Shown piece after piece: positions 9,913 through 17,779 of a stretch of 64,000 bases of DNA. The position numbers and the translations under genes are program-made. The notes under the pieces were generated by a model. It was not told the DNA's origin. It did not search any database and saw only the letters and a program-made list of their open reading frames with translations. Source of the DNA: Actinomycetospora endophytica (lineage in GTDB: Bacteria; Actinomycetota; Actinomycetes; Mycobacteriales; Pseudonocardiaceae); contig NZ_JAJNDB010000004.1 of the NCBI RefSeq assembly GCF_021026375.1, positions 496,001-560,000 on the forward strand, in the 5' to 3' direction. Each line of letters begins with the position of its first letter. Position 1 is the stretch's first letter.

Positions 9913-11021
9913 GCGCCACGGGCGGACTGACCGCCCCACCCACCGACGAGCCCGACGACGCCCCGACGACGGAGACCACGGCGCCGGACCCGGGCCGCTC
10001 CTACACGGCGCTGCTGCGGCGCCGCCGGCTGATCGTCGCCGGGCTGTTCGTGCTCGCCGTCGTCGCCTTCGTCGCCACCATGCTGGTGGGAGCGGGGACG
10101 ATGAGCATCGGCGAGTTCTGGAACGCCCTCGTCGCCCCGTCGATCGTGCCCCGGGTGGACAGCCAGATCGTCTGGAACATCCGGATGCCGTTCGCGGTGA
10201 CCGCGGTGGTCGCGGGCGCCTCACTGGCCCTGGCCGGGGTGCAGATGCAGACCGTGCTGGGCAACCCGCTCGCCGAGCCCTACACCCTCGGGGTGTCCGC
10301 GGCCGCCGGCTTCGGCGCCGCGCTGGCCCTGGTCGGCGGCTCGATCGTGCCCGCGGCCGCGTTCATCGGCACCGCCGGCAGCGCCTGGATCTTCGCGATG
10401 GTCGCCTGCGGGGTGATCCTGCTGTTCGGCACGCTGCGCGGGGCGGGCACCGAGAGCCTGATCCTGCTCGGGATCGCGATGGTCTTCCTGTTCTCCGCGC
10501 TGCTCGCGCTGCTGCAGTACCTCGCCTCCGAGGTCGAGCTGCAGCAGCTGGTGTTCTGGACGTTCGGGAACCTCAACCGCACGACGTGGCCGCAGATCGC
10601 GGTCATGGCGGCGGTGCCGGTGGTGCTGATCCCGGTGCTGCGCCGCGCCGCGTGGACGCTCACCGCGTTCCGGCTCGGCGACGACCGCGCCAAGGCGCTC
10701 GGGGTGCCGGTCACCCGGGTGCGGGTGCTCGTGCTCCTCGGGGTCTCGCTGCTCGCCGCGACCACCGTGGCGTTCACCGGCACGATCGGCTTCGTCGGGC
10801 TCGTCGGCCCGCACGCGGCCCGGATCCTCGTCGGCGACGACCAGCGGCACCTCATGCCCGCGTCGATGCTCTGCGGGGCGGCATTGCTGTGCCTCGCGAC
10901 CGTGGTCAGCACCGCCGTCTCGCCCGGGGTGATCGTGCCGGTCGGCATCATCACCTCGCTGGTCGGCGTCCCGGTCTTCCTCGTCATCGTCATGTCCACC
11001 CGGAGGCGGATGTGGTCCTGA
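9909..11021 (+). CDS. FecCD-type iron-chelate ABC permease
   Basis: A 370-residue polytopic permease of the FecCD/BtuC family. After a roughly 35-residue charged, Pro/Thr-rich cytoplasmic leader come about nine or ten membrane segments. Family motifs are present: RMPFAVTAVVAGASLALAG, QTVLGNPLAEPYTLGVSAAAG, GTIGFVGLVGPHAARI, and the region RLGDDRAKALGV that contacts the ATPase. The GTG at 9909 overlaps the stop of the binding-protein gene (GTGA). A single permease gene implies a homodimeric channel. Confidence 0.92.
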   Translation: MSATGGLTAPPTDEPDDAPTTETTAPDPGRSYTALLRRRRLIVAGLFVLAVVAFVATMLVGAGTMSIGEFWNALVAPSIVPRVDSQIVWNIRMPFAVTAVVAGASLALAGVQMQTVLGNPLAEPYTLGVSAAAGFGAALALVGGSIVPAAAFIGTAGSAWIFAMVACGVILLFGTLRGAGTESLILLGIAMVFLFSALLALLQYLASEVELQQLVFWTFGNLNRTTWPQIAVMAAVPVVLIPVLRRAAWTLTAFRLGDDRAKALGVPVTRVRVLVLLGVSLLAATTVAFTGTIGFVGLVGPHAARILVGDDQRHLMPASMLCGAALLCLATVVSTAVSPGVIVPVGIITSLVGVPVFLVIVMSTRRRMWS

Positions 11022-11812
11022 GCCTCGTCGCCGAGCAGGTCGGGTTCGCCTACGGGCGGACCCCGGTCCTCGCCGGCGCCTCCCTGCCCCGTGTCCGCAG
11101 CGGCACCGTCACCGCCCTGGTCGGCCCCAACGGCACCGGGAAGTCGACGCTGCTCAAGTGCCTGGCCGGCCTGGAGACCCCCACCGGCAGCGTCCGGGTC
11201 GAGGACTCCGAGGGCGCGTCCGCGGGCCGCCTCGGCGACCACGTGCTCTACATGCCGCAGGACCTGCCCGCGTCGAGCTCGCTCGGCGTCTTCGAGGTGG
11301 TCCTGCTCGCCCGGCAGCGGCAGAGCCGGGGCGCCCGCCGGGTCTCGAAGGAGGCGGTCCGCGACGTCGAGGAGACGCTGCGGCGGGTGGGTCTGGGTGC
11401 GCTCGCGATGCGTCCGCTCTCGGCGCTCTCCGGCGGGCAGCGCCAGCTCGTCAGCCTCGCCCAGGCGCTCGTGCGCCGCCCGGGTGTGCTGCTGCTCGAC
11501 GAGCCGACCAGCAACCTCGACCTGCGCAACCAGCTGCACATCCTCGGGCTGATCCGCGAGCTCGCGACCACCGCGCCGGCCGCCGTCGTGGTCTCCGTGC
11601 ACGACCTCTCGCTCGCCGCCCGCTACGCCGACCAGGTCGCGGTGCTGCACGGCGGCGGGGTGCACGCGGTGGGGCCGCCCGAGGACGTGCTCACCGAGGA
11701 GATGCTCCGCGAGGTCTACGGCGTCGAGGCCACGGTCTCGCGGGCCGCCGACGGCACGACGACCGTCGACGCCCGCGGGCTCTCCGACCCGTCGCGGGCG
11801 GCCATCGGGTGA
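11012..11812 (+). CDS. ABC transporter ATPase (FecE type)
   Basis: A 266-residue nucleotide-binding subunit. Walker A is GPNGTGKST, the signature is LSGGQRQL, Walker B is VLLLDEPTSNLD, and the switch His is in VSVHDLSLAARY. It completes the importer with the two upstream genes, and its GTG at 11012 overlaps the permease end by ten bases behind a GGAGGCGG site. It should drive import of a metal-chelate. Family and context agree well. Confidence 0.92.
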   Translation: MVLSLVAEQVGFAYGRTPVLAGASLPRVRSGTVTALVGPNGTGKSTLLKCLAGLETPTGSVRVEDSEGASAGRLGDHVLYMPQDLPASSSLGVFEVVLLARQRQSRGARRVSKEAVRDVEETLRRVGLGALAMRPLSALSGGQRQLVSLAQALVRRPGVLLLDEPTSNLDLRNQLHILGLIRELATTAPAAVVVSVHDLSLAARYADQVAVLHGGGVHAVGPPEDVLTEEMLREVYGVEATVSRAADGTTTVDARGLSDPSRAAIG

Positions 11813-11825
11813 CCCGGGGCGGGGG

Positions 11826-13262
11826 TCAGCTCCCGCCCACGGTCTCCGGCGCGGTGCCGACCGCGCCGGGGTGCGGTGCCAGCCGGTCGGCGGCCACCGA
11901 GAACCCCACCGTGGTGCCGCCGCCCGGCGGCGTCGTCACGAACGCCGCGCCGCCGTGGGACTCGGCCACGTCGCGCACGATCGCCAGCCCGAGCCCGGAG
12001 CCCGGCCGGCCCCGGGCGGCGTCGGCCCGGTAGAACCGGTCGAAGACCCGGTCGGCGTCGGCGGGGCCGATGCCGGGTCCGTGGTCGCGCACCGTCGTGG
12101 TCCCCGCCCGCACCCGCAGCTCGATCGGTTCGCCGGACTCGTCGAACTTCGCCGCGTTCTCGAGCAGGTTGCCGACCGCCCGCTCCAGGCCCTGCCGCCG
12201 TCCCCGCACGACGGACTCGTCGGCGTCCACGACGACGGTGCGCTCCGTACGGCGCCGCACCCGCTCGGCGGCGGCGGCGGCGACGTCGGCGAGAGCGACG
12301 TCCTGCTCGGCCTCGTCGGACTCGCCCGAGAGCGCGAGCGCGACGAGCTCGTCGACCATGTGCGAGAGCTCGCGGGTCTCGCCCTGCACGTCGCTGAGCA
12401 GCCGTTCCCGGGCGTCGGGGGACAGCTCGGCGAAGCGACGGAGCACGCTCGCGTTGGTGCGCAGGCTGGTCAGCGGCGTCCGCAGCTCGTGCGCGGCGTC
12501 CTGCACCAGCCGGTCCTGGGCCTCCCGGGACGCGGCGAGGCGCCCGAGCATGGTGTTGAACGAGGCCGACAGCCGGCCGACCTCGTCCCGCCCCTCGACC
12601 GGGACCTCCTCGGCGACGTCTCCGCGGCCGCTGACCCGCTCCGCGGCGCCGGCGAGGCGGACCAGCCGTCGGGTGATCCGGCCCGCGACGAGCCAGCCGG
12701 CGAGCGCAGCGGCGACCAGGACCGCGGCGCTCACCCACGCGATCTCCATCGCCATGCCCCCCAGCACCCGGTGGGAGACCGAGACGTCCAGCGCGACCTG
12801 CCGGGCTCCCTGTCCGCCGCCCAACGAGGTGGTGAGCACGCGGTAGGTGGTGCGTCCGAGGTCGATCTCGGTGGTGTCGGTGGCCCCGGCGACGGTGCCA
12901 GTGGCCAGGCTCCGCGCCGTGTCGGTGACCGGGATGGGCACCGGGGCGCCGCCGAGCACGGTCACCTGGCCGTCCGGGGCGACGATCCGGCCGACGATCG
13001 CCTGGCCGTGCCGGAACCCGTCGTCGCCGTCGCCGTCGCCGTCGGGGTGGTCGTCGGGGTGGTCGCCGGGGGGCGCGCTGTTCGGGGTGGCGAGGATGCC
13101 GGTCTGCCCCGCGGCGAGCGCGGTCTCGGCGGCCTGCAGCGTGGTGTCGCCGGCCTGGGTGATGCGGGTGGCCGCCGCGTGGTAGCTCAGCACCCCGACC
13201 AGGCCCGCCACGATGGCGCTGACCAGGGCGAACGCGAGCGCGAACCGGGTACGCAGGTTCAC
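11826..13262 (-). CDS. Two-component sensor histidine kinase
   Basis: A 478-residue membrane kinase. TM1 lies at about residues 7-27 ([18 protein letters not shown]), followed by an extracytoplasmic sensor of about 130 residues with an acidic Asp/Gly-rich stretch ([13 protein letters not shown]). TM2 is at about 160-185, then HAMP, the H-box [14 protein letters not shown], and an ATPase domain with [13 protein letters not shown] and GSGLGLAIV boxes. The GTG at 13262 overlaps the regulator's stop, so the pair is coupled. The layout resembles MprB-type envelope-stress kinases, but the signal is unknown; the acidic run could bind cations. Confidence 0.9.
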   Translation of the reverse strand: MNLRTRFALAFALVSAIVAGLVGVLSYHAAATRITQAGDTTLQAAETALAAGQTGILATPNSAPPGDHPDDHPDGDGDGDDGFRHGQAIVGRIVAPDGQVTVLGGAPVPIPVTDTARSLATGTVAGATDTTEIDLGRTTYRVLTTSLGGGQGARQVALDVSVSHRVLGGMAMEIAWVSAAVLVAAALAGWLVAGRITRRLVRLAGAAERVSGRGDVAEEVPVEGRDEVGRLSASFNTMLGRLAASREAQDRLVQDAAHELRTPLTSLRTNASVLRRFAELSPDARERLLSDVQGETRELSHMVDELVALALSGESDEAEQDVALADVAAAAAERVRRRTERTVVVDADESVVRGRRQGLERAVGNLLENAAKFDESGEPIELRVRAGTTTVRDHGPGIGPADADRVFDRFYRADAARGRPGSGLGLAIVRDVAESHGGAAFVTTPPGGGTTVGFSVAADRLAPHPGAVGTAPETVGGS

Positions 13263-13960
13263 GGCCGACGCACCGTGTAGCCGACACCGCGCACGGTGTG
13301 GATCAGTGCCGGGGCCCCCGCCGCGGTGAGCTTGCGCCGGAGGTAGCCGATGTAGACGGCCAGGTTCTTCGAGTCGGCGCCGAAGTCGTAGCCCCAGATG
13401 CGCTCGTAGACCGTGGTGTGGTCGAGCACGATGCCCTCGTTGCGGGTGAGGAGCTCGAGCAGGTCGAACTCGGTCTTCGAGAGCGTCAGCTCGGCCTCGC
13501 CCCACCAGGCGCGGCGCGCCGAGGGGTCGACGGCGAGCGACGCGATGCGCAGGACACCCCGCTCGGCGGACGCCTCCGGGGCCTCGGCGGTGAACGCCGA
13601 CCGGCGCAGCAGGGCGCGGAGCCGGGCCAGCAGCTCGTCGAGCTCGAAGGGCTTCGCGAGGTAGTCGTCGGCGCCCGCGTCCAGCCCGGCGACGCGGTCC
13701 GCGGTCTCCTGCCGGGCGGTGAGCATCAGGACCGGCGTGCGGTCCCCGTCGCCGCGCAGCACGCGACAGACGGCGAGGCCGTCCACCCCGGGCATCATGA
13801 CGTCGAGCACCAGGGCATCGAACGTCTCGCGGCGCACCAGGGTCAACGACTCGACACCGTCGGGGACCCCGACGACCTCGTAGCCCTCGAGCTCCAGGGC
13901 CCGCGCGAGGGACTCGCGGATGGCGCGGTCGTCGTCGGCGACCATGACCCGTTGCGGCAC
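13259..13960 (-). CDS. OmpR-family response regulator
   Basis: A 233-residue regulator. The receiver has the acidic triad in VMVADDD, the phospho-acceptor at about D53 (LVLDVMMPG), TAR and LAKPF. A winged-helix DNA-binding domain follows, with [21 protein letters not shown] and YIGYLRRKL, ending [11 protein letters not shown]. The GTG at 13960 matches the usual start of the receiver fold. It is the first gene of a two-gene operon and is transcribed away from the glycosyltransferase-like fragment at 14051, leaving a 90-bp shared promoter region. Confidence 0.92.
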   Translation of the reverse strand: MPQRVMVADDDRAIRESLARALELEGYEVVGVPDGVESLTLVRRETFDALVLDVMMPGVDGLAVCRVLRGDGDRTPVLMLTARQETADRVAGLDAGADDYLAKPFELDELLARLRALLRRSAFTAEAPEASAERGVLRIASLAVDPSARRAWWGEAELTLSKTEFDLLELLTRNEGIVLDHTTVYERIWGYDFGADSKNLAVYIGYLRRKLTAAGAPALIHTVRGVGYTVRRP

Positions 13961-14050
13961 CTCACCATGGTGCCCGCCCGGGATCGCTCCCGAGATCCTG
14001 GGCTCGGGCCGTTCATCGTCGCCACATCGGCGGGGGCCGACCGTGGCCGC

Positions 14051-14695
14051 ATGACCACGGCCGAGGCCCGGACCGCCCCGCTGCCGGTGAACGCGCGGAT
14101 CGTCGTCGTGTCCATCGGAACCCGGGACGACGGCTCCGCCGACGAGCTCGCCCGGCGGCTGCACCGACAGGGCTGGTGGGTCGACCGCCCCGACGCGCTC
14201 GGCGTCCCGCCCGTCCGGCTCGGGCCGGCCCTGCTGTCCCTCTCCGGCACCGGTCGCGCTCCACGCCGCCGGGCTTCCGTGCCGGCCTGTGTCCACCCCC
14301 TCGGCTCCCGGGTGGCGGGCGCCGTCCTCGACCGGCTCACCGCGCGGACCGCCGCCCTGATCGGCGACGTCCCGCACGCCGTCGTCTCCACCCATCCGCT
14401 CGTCAGCCAGCTGCTGGGTCGGCTGCGCCGCAGCGGCGCCCTGGACGCCCCGGTGATCAGCTATGTGACCGATCCGGCCGTGCACCCGCTCTGGTGGCAT
14501 CCCGGCGTCGACCTCGTCCTCTCCCCGGAGCCCGGGATCACCGACCAGGTCCGGCGCCTCGCCCGGACCACCCCCGGCGCCCGCACCGGGATCGTCGAGA
14601 CGGCCCGGGCGCAGGATCCCGCCGAGGTCATCCACCGGGCCGCCCTCACACCAACGTGCCGGACACCTGGGACAGGGGTTCGGCGAGGGCGTTGA
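14051..14695 (+). CDS. Truncated glycosyltransferase-like protein (MGDG-synthase N-domain only)
   Basis: A 214-residue protein resembling the N-terminal domain of the MGDG-synthase/MurG-like glycosyltransferase encoded at 26982-28169. Both share the order STHPLVSQLLGRLR / TTYPLAGQTLGALR, then VISYVTDPAVHPLWWHPGVD / VTYLTDPAAHATWCHPAVD. The nucleotide-sugar-binding C-terminal half is absent, and the glycine-rich GQGHEG motif of the full-length protein is replaced by TRDDGS. The last 16 codons are read antisense to the end of efeO, as if a deletion had joined the gene to it. It is probably not an active transferase; a fragment or a divergent stand-alone domain are both possible. Confidence 0.6.
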   Translation: MTTAEARTAPLPVNARIVVVSIGTRDDGSADELARRLHRQGWWVDRPDALGVPPVRLGPALLSLSGTGRAPRRRASVPACVHPLGSRVAGAVLDRLTARTAALIGDVPHAVVSTHPLVSQLLGRLRRSGALDAPVISYVTDPAVHPLWWHPGVDLVLSPEPGITDQVRRLARTTPGARTGIVETARAQDPAEVIHRAALTPTCRTPGTGVRRGR

Positions 14696-15770
14696 CCCGG
14701 TCGGCGAGGACGCGCCGGGCCTGGTCGTCGACGGCGTCGTAGGTCTTCCAGCCGTCGGGCCCGGCCGGGTCCTGGTAGGGGCGCAGCGCGGTGACGATGC
14801 CGGTGAACCGGGCCCGGAGCTGCTGGTCGAGCGCGGGGTCCCTGGTGGCCAGCGCGGGGGAGAGCAGATCGAACGCCTGCTGGGCGCCCTCGATGTTGGC
14901 GGCGAAGTCGGACAGGTCGGTGTGGGAGTAGCGGTCCTCCTCGCCGGTGACCTTCTTGGTGGAGACCTCGTTGAGCAGCTCGCGGGCGCCGTTGGCGAGC
15001 TCGGCGGGCTGGAACGCCACGCCGGCGACCAGGGTGCGCAGCGAGGCGAGGTCGGCGTCGAGCCTGTCGGCCAGCGGGGCGAGCCCGGCGGTGGTGTTCG
15101 CCTGGTAGAGCGCCTGTTCGAGACGGTGGAAGCCGGTCCAGCGGGTGGGGTCGGGCTCGTCGTCGGCGCGGGCGTCGATCTGCGGGTCGAGGTCGGCGAA
15201 GCTCGAGGCGACGGGTTCGATCGTCTCGTAGTGATAGCGGGCCGGGGCGAAGGCCGCCCTGGCGGCGGTGAGGTCGCCGCGGCGCACGGCGTCGGTGAAG
15301 ACTTTCGTCCCGGCGACCAGCGCGTCGACCTGCGCGGTGACGTACTGGTGGTACTGCGTGGTCGCGGTGCTCAGCGCCGCGGCGCCGGCCGGGGTCTGCG
15401 CGGGTGCCGAGCCGGTGACGGTGAACCGGGAGTTGTCCCGGGCGGCGCCGGGGCAGTAGGCGAGATAGGTCCCGGGATCGAGGCGCAGGGTGAAGGTGCT
15501 CGACAGGCCGGGGGTGACGTTCTCCTTCTCGCCGATGATGCGGCTGGCCGCCTGCAGTTCGCCCTCGGTGACCTTGCTGGTGCCGTTGTTGACGACGGTG
15601 AACGTGACCGGCCCGGCGGGTACCGACGCGGGCTGCGGTGCGCACCCGGCGTCGGAGAGCTCCATCCGGATCTGGGCCGTACCCGGGTCCGCCGCGGGCC
15701 CGGACCCACAGGCGGCGAGCAGGGTCGCGGAAGCGAGGACGACGCCGAGGCCGGCCCGGCGGACGCTCAT
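14646..15770 (-). CDS. efeO: Iron uptake lipoprotein EfeO
   Basis: A 374-residue periplasm-facing lipoprotein with lipobox LLAAC. A cupredoxin-like domain (about residues 35-120; VTFTVVNNGTSKVTEGEL) is followed by the M75 imelysin-like domain with the metal-binding HYETIEP (HxxE) motif. In EfeUOB systems EfeO delivers iron to the EfeU permease. The ATG at 15770 overlaps the efeU stop (ATGA). No efeB peroxidase gene lies in the window. The IdeR-like operator upstream of efeU should control both genes. Confidence 0.9.
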   Translation of the reverse strand: MSVRRAGLGVVLASATLLAACGSGPAADPGTAQIRMELSDAGCAPQPASVPAGPVTFTVVNNGTSKVTEGELQAASRIIGEKENVTPGLSSTFTLRLDPGTYLAYCPGAARDNSRFTVTGSAPAQTPAGAAALSTATTQYHQYVTAQVDALVAGTKVFTDAVRRGDLTAARAAFAPARYHYETIEPVASSFADLDPQIDARADDEPDPTRWTGFHRLEQALYQANTTAGLAPLADRLDADLASLRTLVAGVAFQPAELANGARELLNEVSTKKVTGEEDRYSHTDLSDFAANIEGAQQAFDLLSPALATRDPALDQQLRARFTGIVTALRPYQDPAGPDGWKTYDAVDDQARRVLADRVNALAEPLSQVSGTLV

Positions 15771-16630
15771 CGGACGTCCCCGGACTCGGCGGCGGTCACG
15801 ACGGTGCTCGGGGTGCCCGCCGCGCTCGGCCGTCGCTGCGGCCAGAGGACGAACGCCAGCATCGGCACCAGGTAGACGACCCAGACGATGCCCTCGAGGA
15901 CGGTCGGCTGCGGCTGGATGCCGAACACGCCGGTGACGATCGAGTACATCGGCGTGCCGTAGGAGACGACACCGGAGAGGTCGACGAGCCGGTCCTGGCC
16001 GAACGCGATCCACCCGGCGCCGTGGGCGGTGTGCGCGGCGGTGGTGAGGATGCCCGCGGCGACGACCACCAGGACCACGGCGGTGATGGTGAAGAAGCGG
16101 CCGAGGTTGATGCGCACACTGCCCCGGTAGATGCCGTAGCCGAGCGCGATCGACACGACGATCCCGAGAACCGCCCCGGACACGGCGGCGATCGGCGCGA
16201 TCGACGAGGTGAACTGGGCGACCAGGAACACCGCGGTCTCGAATCCCTCCCGCAGGACGGCGAGGAAGGCCATCGCGACGAGCGCGGCGGACGACCCGCG
16301 GTCGATCGCGCCGGCGGCGGCGCTCTCCAGTTCACGGCGCATCCCGCGGGCGTGCGAGCGCATCCAGAAGATCATGTAGGTGACCATGCCGACGGCGACC
16401 AGGCCGATGACCGTCGACATCGCCTCCTGCCCGGCCTGCGGCAGTTCGACCGCGACGATCTCGAGCACGACCCCGACCAGGACGCAGATCGCGACCGCGA
16501 GACCGAGCCCGAGCCACATCGAGCGCACCGCGCCGGGTGGTCCCTGACGCCGCAGGAATCCCGCCACGATTCCCACGATCAGAGCCGCTTCCAGGCCCTC
16601 CCGCAGCCCGATCACGAATGTGGCCAGCAC
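15767..16630 (-). CDS. efeU: FTR1-family iron permease EfeU
   Basis: A 287-residue membrane protein with about seven transmembrane segments and the two REGxE iron-binding motifs of the FTR1/EfeU family: FVIGLREGLEAALIVG near the N-terminus and AVLREGFETAVFLV near residue 130. It should move iron across the cytoplasmic membrane with EfeO. Start at ATG 16630. A 25-bp near-perfect palindrome and an overlapping IdeR-like box lie 24-55 bp upstream. Confidence 0.92.
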   Translation of the reverse strand: MLATFVIGLREGLEAALIVGIVAGFLRRQGPPGAVRSMWLGLGLAVAICVLVGVVLEIVAVELPQAGQEAMSTVIGLVAVGMVTYMIFWMRSHARGMRRELESAAAGAIDRGSSAALVAMAFLAVLREGFETAVFLVAQFTSSIAPIAAVSGAVLGIVVSIALGYGIYRGSVRINLGRFFTITAVVLVVVAAGILTTAAHTAHGAGWIAFGQDRLVDLSGVVSYGTPMYSIVTGVFGIQPQPTVLEGIVWVVYLVPMLAFVLWPQRRPSAAGTPSTVVTAAESGDVR

Positions 16631-16945
16631 CGATGTCCCTCCCGGATCAGCACAGGCTCACCTCAATGAAGTGAGCCTCACCTTATCGACGTCGAGAGTG
16701 AACCGGACAATGCCGGCCCGGACAAGAGGAATGCGTAGCACATACCAGGAATTCCGCTGAGCGCAATTTTCAGAATTCTCACACGATCCATCAATGTTCG
16801 ACGTGCTGATGCGTTCGTAGGTTCTCGCGCTCTTACCCAGTTCCGACCCGGGTTACGTCGGGGCTTCACCCGCGCCGATCAAGGTTGCTCGTCGGGCCCG
16901 GTCGACCGGTCGGGGCCAGGGACGAGAAACCGAGGTAGGCCCCCG
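16631..16945. other. Divergent intergenic region between efeU and the DUF347 gene
   Basis: The efeU side holds the operator listed separately. The central part, about 16690-16830, is AT-rich and probably carries promoters for one or both directions; an imperfect GAATTC-flanked inverted repeat lies near 16750-16780. No gene of its own is apparent. Confidence 0.5.
16654..16685. promoter_or_regulatory. efeUO operator: palindrome overlapping an IdeR-like box
   Basis: AGGCTCAC at 16654-16661 and GTGAGCCT at 16671-16678 form perfect 8-bp arms around a 9-nt, largely symmetric centre. Overlapping it, 16667-16685 (TGAAGTGAGCCTCACCTTA) matches the IdeR/DtxR consensus at 13 of 19 positions. The site lies just upstream of efeU, as expected for iron repression. 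Confidence 0.6.
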
Positions 16946-17779
16946 ATGCCCCCGAGCGGAACCACGCCCTCCCGAGCGCGCGTCTCCACCCTCCTGAGCA
17001 AGGTCCCGGAGATCACCCTGATGTTCTGGGCGGCGAAGCTGCTCACCACCGGGATGGGCGAGACCACCTGGGACGCCCTCGACATCGCCTTCGACCAGTA
17101 CGTCGCGGTCGCGATCACCGGCGTGCTCTTCGTGGCCTCGATGGTCATCCAGTTCGCGCGGCGCTCCTACAACGCCTGGTCGTACTGGTTCGCGATCGTC
17201 ATGGTCTCGGTGTTCGGCACCACCGTCGCCGACCTGGTCCACAACGACTTCGGCGTGCCCTACACGGTCTCGACGTCGGTGCTGTTCGTGCTGGTGCTCG
17301 CGACGTTCGGGCTCTGGTACCGCGTCGAGGGGACGCTGTCGATCCACTCGATCACCACCCGGCGCCGGGAGGTCTTCTACTGGGCCGCGGTGCTGCTGAC
17401 GTTCGCGCTGGGTACGGCCGCCGGTGACTGGACAGCGTCCACGCTGCACCTGGGCTACCTGCCCTCGGGGATCATGTTCGCGATCCTGTTCATCCTGCCC
17501 GCGATCGCCTACCACTGGTTCGGGCTCGACGCGATCGCCGCGTTCTGGATCTCCTACATCCTGACCCGGCCGTTCGGGGCCTCGTTCGCGGACTGGTTCG
17601 GTGGCCCTCCCGGGCGCGGTGGGCTGGCGCTCGGCATGGACCGCACCGCGATCGTGCTCACCGTCCTCATCCTCGGGGTGATCACCTACTTCGCCGTCAG
17701 CAAGGTCGACCGGCCGCAGCCGGTCGAGGCCGGGACCCCCGCCGTCGAGACCGAGGCCTCCAGGACGAGCGCCCGATGA
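16946..17779 (+). CDS. DUF347 (COG4705) integral membrane protein
   Basis: A 277-residue protein with about eight membrane segments built from four repeats of the form FW/YW-x(n)-G-x(3)-D: KVPEITLMFWAAK...GETTWD, WSYWFAIVMVSVFGTTVAD, VFYWAAVLLTFALGTAAGD and AAFWISYILTRPFGASFAD. This is the DUF347 repeat family; no biochemical role is established that I can name. The conserved acidic and aromatic positions within the membrane suggest a transporter or cation-binding protein, which is inference. Its stop overlaps the ATG of the large acyl-activating fusion (ATGA). A paralogue sits at 28464. Confidence 0.8.
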   Translation: MPPSGTTPSRARVSTLLSKVPEITLMFWAAKLLTTGMGETTWDALDIAFDQYVAVAITGVLFVASMVIQFARRSYNAWSYWFAIVMVSVFGTTVADLVHNDFGVPYTVSTSVLFVLVLATFGLWYRVEGTLSIHSITTRRREVFYWAAVLLTFALGTAAGDWTASTLHLGYLPSGIMFAILFILPAIAYHWFGLDAIAAFWISYILTRPFGASFADWFGGPPGRGGLALGMDRTAIVLTVLILGVITYFAVSKVDRPQPVEAGTPAVETEASRTSAR

